A DNA stretch of 64,000 nt. It comes from Conchocele bisecta. Its lineage: Eukaryota > Mollusca > Bivalvia > Lucinida > Thyasiridae. Both the position numbers and the translations under genes were made by a program. Below are positions 45,298 to 57,217 of this stretch, piece by piece. The notes beneath the pieces were generated by a model. It ran no database searches and had not been told where the DNA came from. It saw only the letters and a list, made by a program, of their open reading frames with translations. The stretch lies in the NCBI GenBank assembly GCA_029237695.1, contig CM055271.1, positions 34,220,462-34,284,461 on the forward strand, read 5' to 3'. Position 1 is the stretch's first letter, and each line of letters begins with the position of its first letter.

Positions 45298-45554
45298 TTA
45301 TCCCGTCAACACAGTGCGTATGTGCCGTGAAACACGGTGCAGTGAAACATTTTTGATATCCAGTCAATACAATTTTAGCATTTTACAGCCATTTGTAGGT
45401 GTTGACGGGATAAATAGAATAGTGGGTTAGTGCCGTGAATGGGAAAAAAATATCTGGCGCGGCACGGAAACGGCAGAGCCTCGCCCATCCCGTTTCCTGA
45501 GCCTTTTGCCAGATATTGTTTTCCCATTCACGGCACTAACCTACTATTCTCTAT
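45298..45554. mobile_element. Composite MITE B+A, intact
   Basis: Unit B runs from TTATCCCGTCAACACAGTGC to GTGTTGACGGGATAA. Unit A follows, with a short internal deletion of the ACGGGATGTGCTC part, and ends CTACTATTCTCTAT. Confidence 0.75.
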
Positions 45555-45661
45555 CTATTTTCCTTATTTCTGAACCAAAATATATGTTGTGACCATCTCG
45601 GCGAGACGGTTCAAATGAGTGGTCACGACATATACTTCTGATGAGAAATAAAGAAATTCTT

Positions 45662-45685
45662 GAGCCTTGTCGGATATGTTTTCCC
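45662..45685. repeat. Unit A fragment at the gap edge
   Basis: GAGCCTTGTCGGATATGTTT then TCCC matches the right arm of unit A and runs into the N run. Confidence 0.5.
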
Positions 45686-46185
45686 NNNNNNNNNNNNNNN
45701 NNNNNNNNNNNNNNNNNNNNNNNNNNNNNNNNNNNNNNNNNNNNNNNNNNNNNNNNNNNNNNNNNNNNNNNNNNNNNNNNNNNNNNNNNNNNNNNNNNNN
45801 NNNNNNNNNNNNNNNNNNNNNNNNNNNNNNNNNNNNNNNNNNNNNNNNNNNNNNNNNNNNNNNNNNNNNNNNNNNNNNNNNNNNNNNNNNNNNNNNNNNN
45901 NNNNNNNNNNNNNNNNNNNNNNNNNNNNNNNNNNNNNNNNNNNNNNNNNNNNNNNNNNNNNNNNNNNNNNNNNNNNNNNNNNNNNNNNNNNNNNNNNNNN
46001 NNNNNNNNNNNNNNNNNNNNNNNNNNNNNNNNNNNNNNNNNNNNNNNNNNNNNNNNNNNNNNNNNNNNNNNNNNNNNNNNNNNNNNNNNNNNNNNNNNNN
46101 NNNNNNNNNNNNNNNNNNNNNNNNNNNNNNNNNNNNNNNNNNNNNNNNNNNNNNNNNNNNNNNNNNNNNNNNNNNNNNNNNNNNN
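45686..46185. other. Assembly gap (500 N)
   Basis: Exactly 500 N, which usually marks a scaffold join of unknown true size. Every frame spanning it is meaningless. Confidence 0.98.
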
Positions 46186-46742
46186 TTATATGGCACACTG
46201 CCAGAAACATGCAAAGTGTGAACTATCATGAGTGTACTAGGAATAGATATAGGTCACATATTGAATTTTTAATAAATTGTTTCGAGCGACATGTGAAATA
46301 TAACTTACGTATTGTTTGCCCCGCCTTCTTCCCGTATGTATGTTTTTTCAATGCAGGTCCCGCTCAAATGCACTTTCGACATAATGTTAAAGTACGTTAT
46401 TGGCCGTTTGCCAAACCGAAGGGCACATATACACTTCTGAACAGAATATATGCCAGGTTAATTTCGGACAACAAGCCTTGACGTCTGGTTCGACGCATAA
46501 CTCGTACGTATTGGAACATTTAATGAAATCAACTTCAGTGTGCATTTATTAGATATTGGAGAAATAGGCGCAATATGAGATTAATTGAGACGAACTGCTA
46601 TGTTTGTATTGATCGAGAAACCAGGGCAAACAATACATTTACTTCCTACACTGGTATCGTATGCTATGTTTAATATACCATGTTATTGCACTTCCACGAC
46701 ATATCATGTATATGAAAGCAATACGAAATTGGTAGTACATAC

Positions 46743-46913
46743 ATCTGCAGGTATCTTCATTACATGATCTTCTGTCGATCGAATCGCCCGTACAGTTGGC
46801 ACCATACGCCGTCCTTACTGGGTTATTGCACATCCGGGTTCTGTGTTGTCTACCACCACCGCAAGTGACGTCACAACCGGCCCAATCGGTCCAATATGAC
46901 CATCCTCCATCAA
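46743..46913 (-). CDS. Thrombospondin type 1 repeat exon
   Basis: A 171-bp exon (TTACAG acceptor, GTATGT donor), phase 1 at both ends. It encodes one TSP1 module: W-SYW-TDW, then GCDVTCGGG, R-x-R-x-C, and four further cysteines ending NEDTC. All six cysteines and the layered Trp/Arg residues of the module are present. Such modules occur in secreted or cell-surface extracellular-matrix proteins. The neighbouring exons are not found in the window, though a double-EGF exon on the same strand with the same phase lies at 60998-61228. The parent gene cannot be named. Confidence 0.8.
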
Positions 46914-48097
46914 CTGTAATAGTGATATTCGGTTCAATCATTTAGAACATGCTACGCTCATGCACAGACTCAGGCTATCTTACTCTCCTTCAAATATGGC
47001 CTCGCTGGCGTCCAGAACATAAACAAACATTGTCAAGTCTTATAAGTGTTGTTGTGACTGGTGAAATTGGGCTTATGTGTTTTGGCCCAGTGTGCATAAG
47101 GATCTGCACCGTTCGCCATTCCATCAATGAAACACCCGCCATGTTTCTAAATAATAATACAGATCCTTACCAGGATACAGGAGAGTGCTACATGTATTTG
47201 ATCATTAGCTATGCTGGTCACAAGTCCCATAAGTCACTGGTCACGAATACCATATGCAGGTCAGAGCCACAGAACGTGCAGCATCACCAGTAACTTCCAC
47301 TATATGGTGTGGGATCACGACGGCGCCCATGAGTTGTGAGTAAAATGTTATTTTGTACCTATACCACTGCGATTTCTTCCGACAATGCATTAATGATAAC
47401 CGTGTTATTGTCGTTAACTCTACTAGTCCGATAATACCACTTTTATCAACATTAACTGTGTCTTTCGTCTGAACAGTTTGTAAGAGAACACTTGGATGAA
47501 CTTATTTTGCTTGCGGAATCTGTGAAATGTCTATACATAATGCTCTGATTAGCTACATATGTAATGCTTGCTGCTAAAGTTGGTACATGTATTGTCGTTT
47601 CGTAATGTCATCGGTTAGAACCCGGTCATTATTCAAAGGAAGAAACAGCAGTTGTATTGATGAAAACTAAGATTCACAACTCATGACCTCAACCAAACCA
47701 ATAAACCACGTGATCCCATGAACCCGTGGCATCATAAGCGTTAGCATTTTTACAATTTATCAGTTTGACAACACGTTGTTCAACCGACAAATTACCCGAA
47801 TTATATAATAACGTCAAGGAAGTCTCGACATATGTATAAAGGGAAGAACCTGGTGACCTTCCAAGTTAGATAACTTATTTATAAAAATGGTTTATACTAT
47901 GAGTATAGGATTCACAGACATATTGCAATATTTAAAATGTAAAACGACAATCCTCAATGTCAATGTGACTATGTAACCGTTAAAGACACCGTGTCTTAGA
48001 TGATGTTTCAGATATTTAATATGGTGTGCTTCGCTTTGCACTGCGAATGACGACCAATATCAACCAACAACACCAATTGTGTACATGGCCAATCTTC
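46914..48097. other. Probable intron, nothing else recognised
   Basis: Family E-like words (ACTGGTGAAATTGGGCTTAT near 47058 and GTCACAAGTCCCATAAG near 47217) are the only recognisable content. No exon is supported. Confidence 0.4.
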
Positions 48098-48496
48098 TTA
48101 AAGGTACATGCCTATTCAGTAGGCACACACTGTTCTTGATAGGAATTACATATTTAAGTGTCTATTTGTGTCTCATTATTTCACCAATTCTAAAAATTAC
48201 GAGTGCCCGCTATCCAGATATATTAATTTAGTAAATGTGTATTTTACTGATTGTGACGCGCGGTGTATCAGGCTATTTTCATATGCAAATGAGGCATGAT
48301 ATTTTTTTAATTATTTATACTAATTAAATGCGTCACCTGAAAAAAATAATATTTTCGAAAGATTATAAAGTATGATCATAGCACATGAAAAATAAATACA
48401 GAGAATAAATAGTAATGTCTGTTAACATTGATAGAAAACACGGTTATCGCCCCTGATATCAGTGTGGAAATTTACATTTGATATAAAATGTATAAT

Positions 48497-50962
48497 TTTC
48501 ACGCCAGGGAGACACTGGGACAGTTCATTGTTGTGTTGGAACACCAAGCACGTTGTGGAAATAGACAACAAGGTATATAGTTACAATGATGATGTATTTA
48601 CAAATAATGATATACACACATAATGAACATTCAAGACAGTACGGACAATGTCCTATCGGTGGGTTCTCGAAAGCTCAGTCACACAACCAGGGTACAGTCA
48701 CGATTCAGGAACAGGTAAGCATCGTATAACAATGTTCCTCATATTCAAGATAAGGACTTAAAGTTTCTATCATCCCACTCAGGTTTCCGCCATGATGAAG
48801 GTGACGTTATATGACGTCGTTAGGTTACATTACTTATAATCGACTACTTGGGCGGATGGGGCCAATATATCACATGGGTCCACGTCCTTCGAGATTCATC
48901 TCGTCCTTGGACGGAATGACGTCACCGGAATAATACCCCGCTCGTTACGCCCTTGGTCCCCGCTGGTACACGGTGTCGTGTAACCCCATAATAGTATCGG
49001 TGCAGCGTACTGGTTCTACGCAAGAACACCCGATAGACGTGCCGTCGCTGGTTGCCTGGCTGGCTGGCTGGCTGAATGGCTGGGACTACAAAACACCAAC
49101 GGTGTTGTTACCAGCGTGTAACGTGTTATAGTCTCCGTCATAGTCACAGTAGTGCACATGAAACCAATAAGTCGCGGGAATACTGCCATGTGGGATAGAG
49201 GTTTAACATAGGAATGAATGGCCTTTTTTTGTGGAATTTATCGGGGTATAAACATGGAAAAGTCGCGGGAATACTGGACGAAGGCCGGAAGGCCTTGTCC
49301 AGTATTCCCGCGACTTTTCCAAATTATGATTGCATGGCGATACTAAACAACATCATACATTACAATGATGAAACATGATAAATTGCAATGTACACAAATA
49401 TATTGTCACTAGTTGGAAGAAGGGTGCTGATGGAATTCATATGTCGGATAATGCGATGAAACACATTAACAGCCACTATATCTAGTGTACCCAACGATAT
49501 ATATATTCACAGCCATACATGTGAATATCGACGTCTCTCACAATTATTTACCATTAGTAAACAAACATTTAATTGAGACTGGCCTTACACTGATCAGACT
49601 GCTCGTGGCCAATTGCGCTAATTTAATAAAGAGCAACTATGCCAAGTATTTTCATGTGCAGACTCACTACATTACTAATGATAAACACTGTAGACTCTAA
49701 TCAGACTGTAGGATTCCACAGGCTGACATAAAGCATCATTGATTGAAATACATTATACTTCACATCATGTCCTCGTTACAGCTTACGGCATTTTCACTAT
49801 TTACAATTCACTGTGAACGTACATGACATTATAAAATGAATGTACAGACAACTTGGATTGCAGTTTTACATGTGTCCAACATAGAGTGAATGAAAGTTAT
49901 CCAGAAAATTCACGTTACATTTGTTACAAGTTAACATTGGCAATATTCTCATGTATAGTACATGGCGCATGGCTGATATTGGACTGAATAGTAATATAAA
50001 ATTCATAGCAAAATAATGTTAGTAAACATTTCAATCGTGTTCGCCCTTCGTTTACAAATATAATAAATTGCTACTGCAATTAGTCGGAGTGACATGCACA
50101 AAACACATGATAATAATATACCATTACAATACTCACGGAATGCTCCCACATGCGAAACCTGTAATCGTTATCATTTACACGAAAACACGAATTATTAATG
50201 ATTCAGTGCGGTTTGATCAAGGGAGATAATCTACACCAGCGGATACATGCCATACGGCTTTTATTAACTAAACATTTGGTCGAAATGGTTACAAATACCT
50301 TAGGTAAATGATATAGAGCAGTATTATCGATGATACGATAATAATGCGATGAATTTCCTGTCTTGGCAGGAGTCAGACGTAATTTGCAGCATTTGAAAGT
50401 AAATAATAAACATAATATGTACTTACCAGTTCCCAGTGAATGCTTGTGACACAAAGTGTTCACAAGAATGGTTGAATGTCCGACTGCTAGAATATGGTTA
50501 TGATAGATTATATGCATACTCTAGTGCATAAGTTTCTTCTAAATCCCGCCTGTCAATATAAGAACTCCGTGCCAACATTTTGCTTACAATTTTGTGTAAG
50601 TTGACTAATGTTCTAACAGTCAGTCTAGCTCGTGAGAAATCTGGCGAATTACTCTGAAATAATTCAGTCATCAGTAGATATGACCTACTCGGTATTCAGG
50701 CTAGCATCCAAGTATGCATAAACAGTGTAAATCACACAGATATAACTGGTGCAAAATACAATACTGGTGGTCCGTGCACGGTCTGGATAAAGCGCTATTC
50801 TCTCCAGCGGTGTATTCCACGAGAGCGATATTTCACACACGAAGACCTATTTGATAGTAGTTACAAGGTTATTAGAGTATTATGCTCGAGTATTGTGTAA
50901 TTGTGTAACCCGTGTTACAAATAATGGCTGATAAAGAAGACAGTCGGCTACAATTCGTGACA
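48497..50962. mobile_element. Unclassified 2.47-kb insertion with 5-bp target duplication
   Basis: Flanked by ATAAT at 48492-48496 and 50963-50967. The ends are TTTCACGCCAGG and CAATTCGTGACA, which share only a short inverted TNTCACG. A GC-rich patch lies at 48850-49040, a GCTG run at about 49041-49084, and a family C palindrome at 49209-49323. No transposase, reverse transcriptase or long TIR is visible. A solo LTR or a non-autonomous DNA element are both possible. Confidence 0.55.
49209..49323. mobile_element. Family C palindrome
   Basis: GGAATGAATGGCCTTTTTTT is followed by AAAAGTCGCGGGAATACTGG and its inverse around GGCCGGAAGGCC. The right outer part is missing. A stray AAGTCGCGGGAATACTG lies just before it at 49170. 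Confidence 0.65.
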
Positions 50963-51055
50963 ATAATAATGCCAATCAATACATGGGGTAATGGTGAATG
51001 AATGTTTATTTTGTCAGAAAATGTCAGAACATTTTGTGTGGGCATGCACCTTTAA

Positions 51056-51562
51056 AACACCAAATAAATCGCATTAAAATAAACTATCACTATTTACAAC
51101 GTATACTCCATGCTTACAACCTACAAACTCAAACTGTAATGACGAAATAGTGCATACACTGTGATAATATGAAATATGTATGTTTCATCATGTATGCATG
51201 ATCTCTTTGAATGTTTTTGCGTGACGAGAAACGTTTGTGTAGTTTACCTCAATAAACTCTCCGTTCTTCGTTCGTTCGTCATCAGCTACGTCTACAAATT
51301 ATCACACCACGACCAGCGATGCAAGGTATGAGAGAAAACACTTCAGTGTATGTTAAATACTAAAACATTACCACTGTATATTTTTTATTAATTCACATTT
51401 AAGGTTATTCCCAGCAAAATAGTAACACCGTATGCTATAGTTATAAACTCATTTAATTTAGCACATTTTGATGCTTTACATTTGCTTGTAAACCATAAAT
51501 ATACATGTAAAAGAAAACAAAATTGGTATAATAATTTCAGATTACAGTCACTGTAGTATGTG
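51056..51562. other. Non-coding flank of the gypsy element
   Basis: No repeat or exon is firmly supported. It ends with ATGTG (51558-51562), the left target duplication. Confidence 0.4.
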
Positions 51563-54089
51563 TGTCAAGGTCATTACCAAGGTCAGGAATGATCGAGACA
51601 AATTGTCTCCCCCAATTATCATATGAACCAAGTATACTTCAATTGATATGACGTTATGGCCAATATAGCTTGATCCGACGAACGAAAAGTGGTAACCATG
51701 CAGTTGAAGTGTAAGGGATAGGCCAGAGTAGATAAGTACACGTAGTCACTTAATCACTTATAATGTACACTATATTACATGGGGAACACACAGGAATACA
51801 TGATACATTGATATCGAACATCACTGTACTGTGCATGATACTATTCAATTACTACAAGGTTGTAAGCCAATCGACTGTTATACTTAACGCAACTTAAAAG
51901 CTATAGACGAATAAACTCGGTATGTGGTATCTCAATGGTCCCGTAGTGGACAATAGTATGAATGCACAAGTACTTTGATGATCGCTAATCAAAGTTAAAT
52001 AACATACAAGTATAACATTGCATAACGAACATTGGAGGACAAAATGACAATCATCTGAGCTACCCCAGTGCTGGCGTATCTCAATAGATAGTGTAACCTC
52101 TGAGTATCAAGGTCCCAAGGTCTGCCTCACCCGCAATATGAGGTCTAGTCAACAATATGGCTATAATCCAACTTCAAGTGGATTAATCCATAAACAATAT
52201 ATGTAGTCTTACTACAATCCTTTAGCCATGATATGCCATGATAGGAGTATTACCATACACTATCAAAGTATACATATGTATTGCCTATGCAATATATTTC
52301 CAAAGTATGAATGTCAAAGTCAAAGCCGGATGTGGTTACATCACATGATAGTCAATAACGATAATGTTCCGGAAGCTGGTTCCCGGAAGTAAAGTTCCAC
52401 AGGTAGTATTATCTCCGGAAATGGTGGACCAGATGTAAAGTTCCTATGGTATCACTCGACTGTAGCAACCCGTTTGTGGTAGACCGGATGTAAAGTATCC
52501 ATGATGAATCAATGGGTTGTAATACCGGAAGTGGTAGACCGGATGTAAAGTTCCGATATAATACAAAATGGCGATTATCACGTTGGCTAAGACGCCGGGA
52601 AAAGTTTCACTTAGGTGACATTCAACTCGGTGGTAGTATAATGATATGATATGTGTGTATGGCGTTTCACTTCACTAAACTATGGCTGTGACTGTCTGCT
52701 GAACGCGAGGTAGCTATCACACACTGCTCTATACAGGCCTGTACCCGGAGCTGCTACACACTGCGCCAGACAGACGTACGGACACTCGGACGACCCGATA
52801 CTCTGCACTGACTGGGGTCTGCCCTCAAACGAGTGGACCAAAACGTCCAATGTGGCTCGCTGGAGCGTTCTCAAGAGGCTACAAAAATGATGAGTCTCCA
52901 ATTACTGGACGAATACGCACAGACAGACAGACATGATGCACAACAGACTAAAACGGGAATCGAACAGCGGCAAATCACAGCTGAAATAAAATGTTCTAGG
53001 TACATACCAAAATCCTCCGTGTCACTGGTGAATACAGTACTAGTCTTCTGTAACCAGAATATATGTGTCCCGCCAACACATAGCGAGACATCGCTTATAT
53101 ACGCACCAGTGAAACCATGCACGGAATAATGGATATGCCTACCCCTCGTACGACATCTCACATAAATACTACAAAACCATGGCTTTTGCCATGTCACCCG
53201 TGGGTTATATTTGGCATAAATATATGGTCCCACGCCTTAAATTCAACCAAACCAGTGTACAGCCCTCGTGGAATAAATACCATCCAACATGGTAATACCC
53301 CACACTACCATAAATCTGCACACTATAGACCCAGATCTCATAATCCGAAATCTACTCGACTGGTCTCGACAATGCGAAGGTCGCTTCTTGGCCCCGCCAA
53401 ACCCCTCCATAACGGTCCTACGGCTATACACTCAAATGAGAGTGTAGCACATACTAAACTCAAATATCGTGGTCATTTACGGAAATATCACGACACAAAA
53501 CATCACCATTATGGGATCTGATATATCCGTGTTGGCCAGTACCAGGCTATGCTGAAACACTAACCGGTAGCATACATAACAGGGCAGACCATGGTATGGT
53601 CTGCGCTGTATACTGGCTTCACCTACAGAAGGTCCCTTATATGGTGAAACACTGACACGCGGACAAACTCGGCTGGCACGGACAGTGGACATCCGTAATA
53701 CTAAAAGGTACCTTTTCCCTAGCGAAACCAGCACACGCAGTCAACGAGTTCTCTACCACACACATGCATAGTCTGTGGCAAATATGGCGTGACATCAGTA
53801 AAACATTGCTTATAAAATAGACGTATATTTAAATCCGCAAATAGGACACGCATAAACGTATCTCCACCAATACAACATAAGCCCCCTTATTACACGCACA
53901 TTGTACATGGCAAATGTACATGCCAAACCACAGGTGTGCAAAAACCACAGGTGTGTGAAACCACAGGTATGTGGAATCACAGGGATGTGAAATCAATAAT
54001 ACGCACAACAATACAACACAGTACCACACATCACAAATATACAATTATACGGATTCCAGAATGTACAAGAATGCACGTGTCACGCGACA
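51563..54089 (-). repeat. 3' LTR of the gypsy element
   Basis: 2527 bp. Where compared, it equals the other LTR except for 1-2 base indels. Open frames inside it (for example 52680-52901) recur in the other LTR because the LTRs are copies; they are not separate genes. Confidence 0.92.
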
Positions 54090-54101
54090 TATCTCCCCCC
54101 T
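54090..54101 (-). other. Polypurine tract
   Basis: AGGGGGGAGATA on the minus strand immediately before the 3' LTR. This is the standard position for priming plus-strand DNA synthesis. Confidence 0.8.
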
Positions 54102-54159
54102 AAACAAAAAGTGTTTACACTTTCGTGCATAATCGCGAGACACGTTGGCACAGCTGAAT

Positions 54160-55374
54160 CTACCCCGATATCCTGCTCAGGTAGTCTGCCCACTTTATCT
54201 CATGCTTCCCTATATGGGTGTGTCCCGGTGCGTCCCTCAGGACATGGGTGAATTCCCGTAAGATCTCTTTGACTTGCGTCTTTTGTTTCCTGCCTAAATC
54301 AGGCGACAGGTCAACTTTGCTCTCCGTATCGGACTCTAATCCCCTGGGACATAACATGTTTTCTTCGGCACTACACCCACGTGGACTAGGATCCCCCTCT
54401 ACTGTATCTTCTATCACGGCCGCATTTATTACAGTGAGTATTCCCTTCCCCGGGTGCTCAGGCCTAGTCTCGTACCTCTTTAACATGTTTGCATGAAAGG
54501 TTTTCAACTTCCCTCCCATGTCAACCCTATAGTCCCACTCATTAACTACCTCTGTTATGGGGTATGGTCCCTTCCACCTAAGAAGCAATTTGTTGTTGTC
54601 TGTCGGTAGTAGTACAAGTACCTGATCTGCCACTGCATACTGCCTACTACGAGTCTTACGGTTGTAGTACTTTGCGTACTTTTTGGACGCACTCTTCAAG
54701 TTCTCATGCGCGATTTCGCATGTTTTCTCGAGCCGTTCGCGCAAGTCTAGGACGTACTGATACGTCGTTTTGACGTTGTCCTCTATGTCCTTCTCGGACC
54801 ACAGATCTCTTAGTATGCTCATCGGACCTCGAACGGTCCTTCCGTACAATAGTTCAAACGGTGAGAAAGCCAAACTTTCTTGAGGGACTTCGCGATACGC
54901 GAATAAGAGCGCGTTAATGTATTTGTCCCAATCTTTGGGACGTTCGCTTGCCATTCTACGAAGCATTTGCTTTAACGTACCATTGAACCGTTCCACGAGA
55001 CCGTTACACTGTGGGTGGTACGGTGTCGTGGTTAATTGTCTCAGCGATAACAATCTACTAACTTCCTCCATGACTGCCGACGTAAATTGACTACCCCTAT
55101 CGGTGAGCATCTCCTCGGGGATACCCAGTCTACTGAACATATCCACGAGAGCTTCCGCGACTCGTTCGGCCTCGATGCCTGGTAGTGGTACCGCTTCTGG
55201 GTACCTAGTTGCATAATCAACTAACGTTAGTATGTAACGATTCTTCCGATCGGTAGCTGGAAAAATTGGCCCTACAATATCAACTGCGACTCGTTTGAAC
55301 GGAGTGTGTCTATCAACGGCATAGTTCCTAACGGAACCTTGGCGATGTGTCCCTTTGACACAGTCTTTTGACAT
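54160..55374 (-). CDS. Integrase core, GPY/F module and RT stub
   Basis: 404 codons. The integrase core shows AVDIVGP (first Asp), LTDRGSQFT (second Asp) and NGLVERFNGT (Glu), with 35 residues between the second Asp and the Glu. LLRWKGPYPI is the GPY/F module of gypsy integrases. After an acidic stretch comes QVKEILREFTHVL and then GHTHIGKHEIK, the usual N-terminal start of a gypsy RT. It jumps directly to WADYLSRISG and a stop. ADYLSR is the motif normally found just after RNase H, so RT and RNase H have been removed in frame (junction near 54192). The upstream zinc domain lies in another frame, broken near 55315. Confidence 0.88.
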   Translation of the reverse strand: MSKDCVKGTHRQGSVRNYAVDRHTPFKRVAVDIVGPIFPATDRKNRYILTLVDYATRYPEAVPLPGIEAERVAEALVDMFSRLGIPEEMLTDRGSQFTSAVMEEVSRLLSLRQLTTTPYHPQCNGLVERFNGTLKQMLRRMASERPKDWDKYINALLFAYREVPQESLAFSPFELLYGRTVRGPMSILRDLWSEKDIEDNVKTTYQYVLDLRERLEKTCEIAHENLKSASKKYAKYYNRKTRSRQYAVADQVLVLLPTDNNKLLLRWKGPYPITEVVNEWDYRVDMGGKLKTFHANMLKRYETRPEHPGKGILTVINAAVIEDTVEGDPSPRGCSAEENMLCPRGLESDTESKVDLSPDLGRKQKTQVKEILREFTHVLRDAPGHTHIGKHEIKWADYLSRISG

Positions 55375-55982
55375 ATGTCACAAGACCTACAAAACCGTGT
55401 AATGTCACTGCCCACGCCTGGCCAATAAAATTCTGATAACACTCGATCAGTTGTCTTCTTAACCCCTAAATGGCCCGCCATGATTGATTCATGTGCCACT
55501 TTCATCACGGTAGTCCTAAGTGTTTTTGGGACTACCAGCTGATGGTACATCCTACCTGACCCTATCGATTCGAAATTACGATACAACAAGTCTTTTCGGT
55601 ATGCGAATTTCGATTTGTTTCCGTTTTTACTTGACCGTACCGTTCCGTCTTTTGCATTATTTCGAACTGACGTCAATGTGACGTCATGTGCCTGCGCCTC
55701 TTTGAATTCATCGCGTGATACGTTCGCGATTGCGGTAGGGACTTTGAGGGTCTTATATGATTCGTCTCGGGCTGTCGTTTGTGACCTAGTTTCAACTGCG
55801 CACGATTTAGCGCCTCTAAAATCGGATATCACCGGTAACTCTGACCCGTCTACATTACCTATGGTAACATCATACATTGTATCTGTCATGCAAAGGGCTT
55901 CTACCCAACCTTTAAAAAAAGGTGTATCTAGATCTACCCGGGCGGTAGGAATTCCACTCATTTTGCTCCTGTTTACCAGCAT
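55272..55982 (-). CDS. Protease C-terminal part and integrase zinc domain
   Basis: The first 50 or so residues contain DLDTPFFKGWVEALCM and TIGNVDG, the usual end of this type of aspartic protease. A variable linker follows, then the HHCC zinc-binding domain of integrase: HESIMAGHLG, FYWPGV and CRSCDICQK. It is out of frame with the gag-protease ORF (break in a T run near 56003) and with the integrase core (break near 55315). The zinc domain helps integrase assemble on the element ends. Confidence 0.82.
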   Translation of the reverse strand: MLVNRSKMSGIPTARVDLDTPFFKGWVEALCMTDTMYDVTIGNVDGSELPVISDFRGAKSCAVETRSQTTARDESYKTLKVPTAIANVSRDEFKEAQAHDVTLTSVRNNAKDGTVRSSKNGNKSKFAYRKDLLYRNFESIGSGRMYHQLVVPKTLRTTVMKVAHESIMAGHLGVKKTTDRVLSEFYWPGVGSDITRFCRSCDICQKTVSKGHIAKVPLGTMPLIDTLRSNESQLIL

Positions 55983-55999
55983 GCATGTTGAAACTTTGC

Positions 56000-57217
56000 T
56001 TAAAAACTGATCTGGTTGTATAAGCTTTCCCTATCGACCACCCCGGTACACCCAGTATCTCGCATTACTGTGACCTTTTTCCCATTTAATGTGCCCTCTG
56101 CTACGGGTAGCCTATCCATACCAAATGTACATTCGTTAATCAACTCCGGCTGTATCTCGCTACCTGAACATACAATAGTGGTGTCGGTATCAACCACACA
56201 GAAATTTCCTTGGTTTTCCCCTGGTTGTTCCGTGTTTTGCCATCTACCTCTACCTCTGCCTCTAGTGTGCCTTCCACTTCTACCTCTATTTCTACCTCTG
56301 TACCGACCTCTCTGTTCTTTATCTGCAAAACTTACATGTTTCTCTTCCTCGACTGCTGCTGCTTTGTAAGCTGAGGACCGGTCACGTTTAGGACAATCGT
56401 AGGACATGTGACCTTCTTTGCCACAATGGTAACATGTCCCGCGATGCCTACCGTAGCCGTTCCTGCTGGTACTTCTGTCATAACTACCTCTACTCGGGCT
56501 TCTATCATAACTACCCCTACATGGGCTTCTATTGTGGTCTCTATTCTGATATCTGTCCCTATCTCGACTCCTATCTCTGGATCGATTATCCGCACTACTT
56601 ACCTTGCGCCTCTGGTTATCTACTGACCTGTACTCAGTTCTGTTGCTAGTACTGTTCCTCTGAACTACATACTTGCTACCTCCTCTAGCTTCTGCAAAGT
56701 AATCTGCCTGAACCGCCATCTGATCTATCGAGTCAAATGTTTTCTCTTTGAGAAATAAGTAGAGCTCCCGACTGCATATACTTAACATCTGATCTCTGAT
56801 CATGTAGTCTAGTACTCCTTCATATGTTCTATTCACCTTACCTAACTCAAACCATCTATCTAAATAGTTCTTTGACCGACTGACATATTGCACAAATGAT
56901 TCACTGTGATCAGGTTTGGTGTTTTTGAACATGCGTCTGAACCCATCTTCCGTTAGATCAAAACATTTCAACAATGCGGATTTCAACTTATCATAGTCAA
57001 GAGCATCATCAATAGGTAGTCTAGAATATACATCTAATGCCTTGCCCTTCAATAAAGCACTCAAGTGTAGTGACCACTTATCTCTCCCCCACCTTTGAAT
57101 TGCTGCGTACCTCTCAAATCTAGCTAAGTAGCTATCCATGTTGTCATTATTCTGATCAAAATGTGGCAGCTTCGGACCGAATGCTCTGCCATAGTCCCTA
57201 TCAGGTCTCTCTTCATC
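56000..57217 (-). CDS. Gag capsid (SCAN-like), zinc knuckle and protease start
   Basis: The frame is open from 57217; the first Met is at 57139. The capsid part has RFERYAAIQRW, then SFVQYVSRSKNYLDRWF and VLDYMIRDQMLSICSREL. That is the helix pattern of SCAN domains (a conserved Leu/Gln-rich helix, then L-x-x-x-L-x-x-FL). An Arg/Ser-Asp-rich stretch leads to one zinc knuckle, CYHCGKEGHMSYDC (C-x2-C-x4-H-x4-C). It ends with the protease active site VMRDTGCTG. Gag packages the element RNA, and the protease matures Gag-Pol. The N-terminal coiled coil is in another frame (57213-57596). Confidence 0.85.
   Translation of the reverse strand, partial: DEERPDRDYGRAFGPKLPHFDQNNDNMDSYLARFERYAAIQRWGRDKWSLHLSALLKGKALDVYSRLPIDDALDYDKLKSALLKCFDLTEDGFRRMFKNTKPDHSESFVQYVSRSKNYLDRWFELGKVNRTYEGVLDYMIRDQMLSICSRELYLFLKEKTFDSIDQMAVQADYFAEARGGSKYVVQRNSTSNRTEYRSVDNQRRKVSSADNRSRDRSRDRDRYQNRDHNRSPCRGSYDRSPSRGSYDRSTSRNGYGRHRGTCYHCGKEGHMSYDCPKRDRSSAYKAAAVEEEKHVSFADKEQRGRYRGRNRGRSGRHTRGRGRGRWQNTEQPGENQGNFCVVDTDTTIVCSGSEIQPELINECTFGMDRLPVAEGTLNGKKVTVMRDTGCTGVVDRESLYNQISF

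Larger units (their letters stand above)
48098..51055. mobile_element. Family D MITE split by a 2.47-kb insertion
   Basis: The left part 48098-48496 starts TTAAAGGTACATGCC. The right part 50963-51055 ends GGGCATGCACCTTTAA. Together they rebuild a normal family D copy (compare 19432-19951). The break falls at ATAATAATGCC, and ATAAT is present on both sides of the insert. Confidence 0.7.

Noticed and set aside
45564..46481. Several long frames across 45686-46185
   Set aside because: They consist mainly of the 500 N gap; the bases are unknown.
51252..51296. 45-bp micro-exon with TTTGTAG acceptor and GTAAAC donor
   Set aside because: It is too short to support from signals alone, and no paralogue or domain was found.
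52680..53521. ORFs inside the left LTR repeated at 59387-60262
   Set aside because: They are identical because the LTRs are copies. There is no domain and no codon-level evidence.
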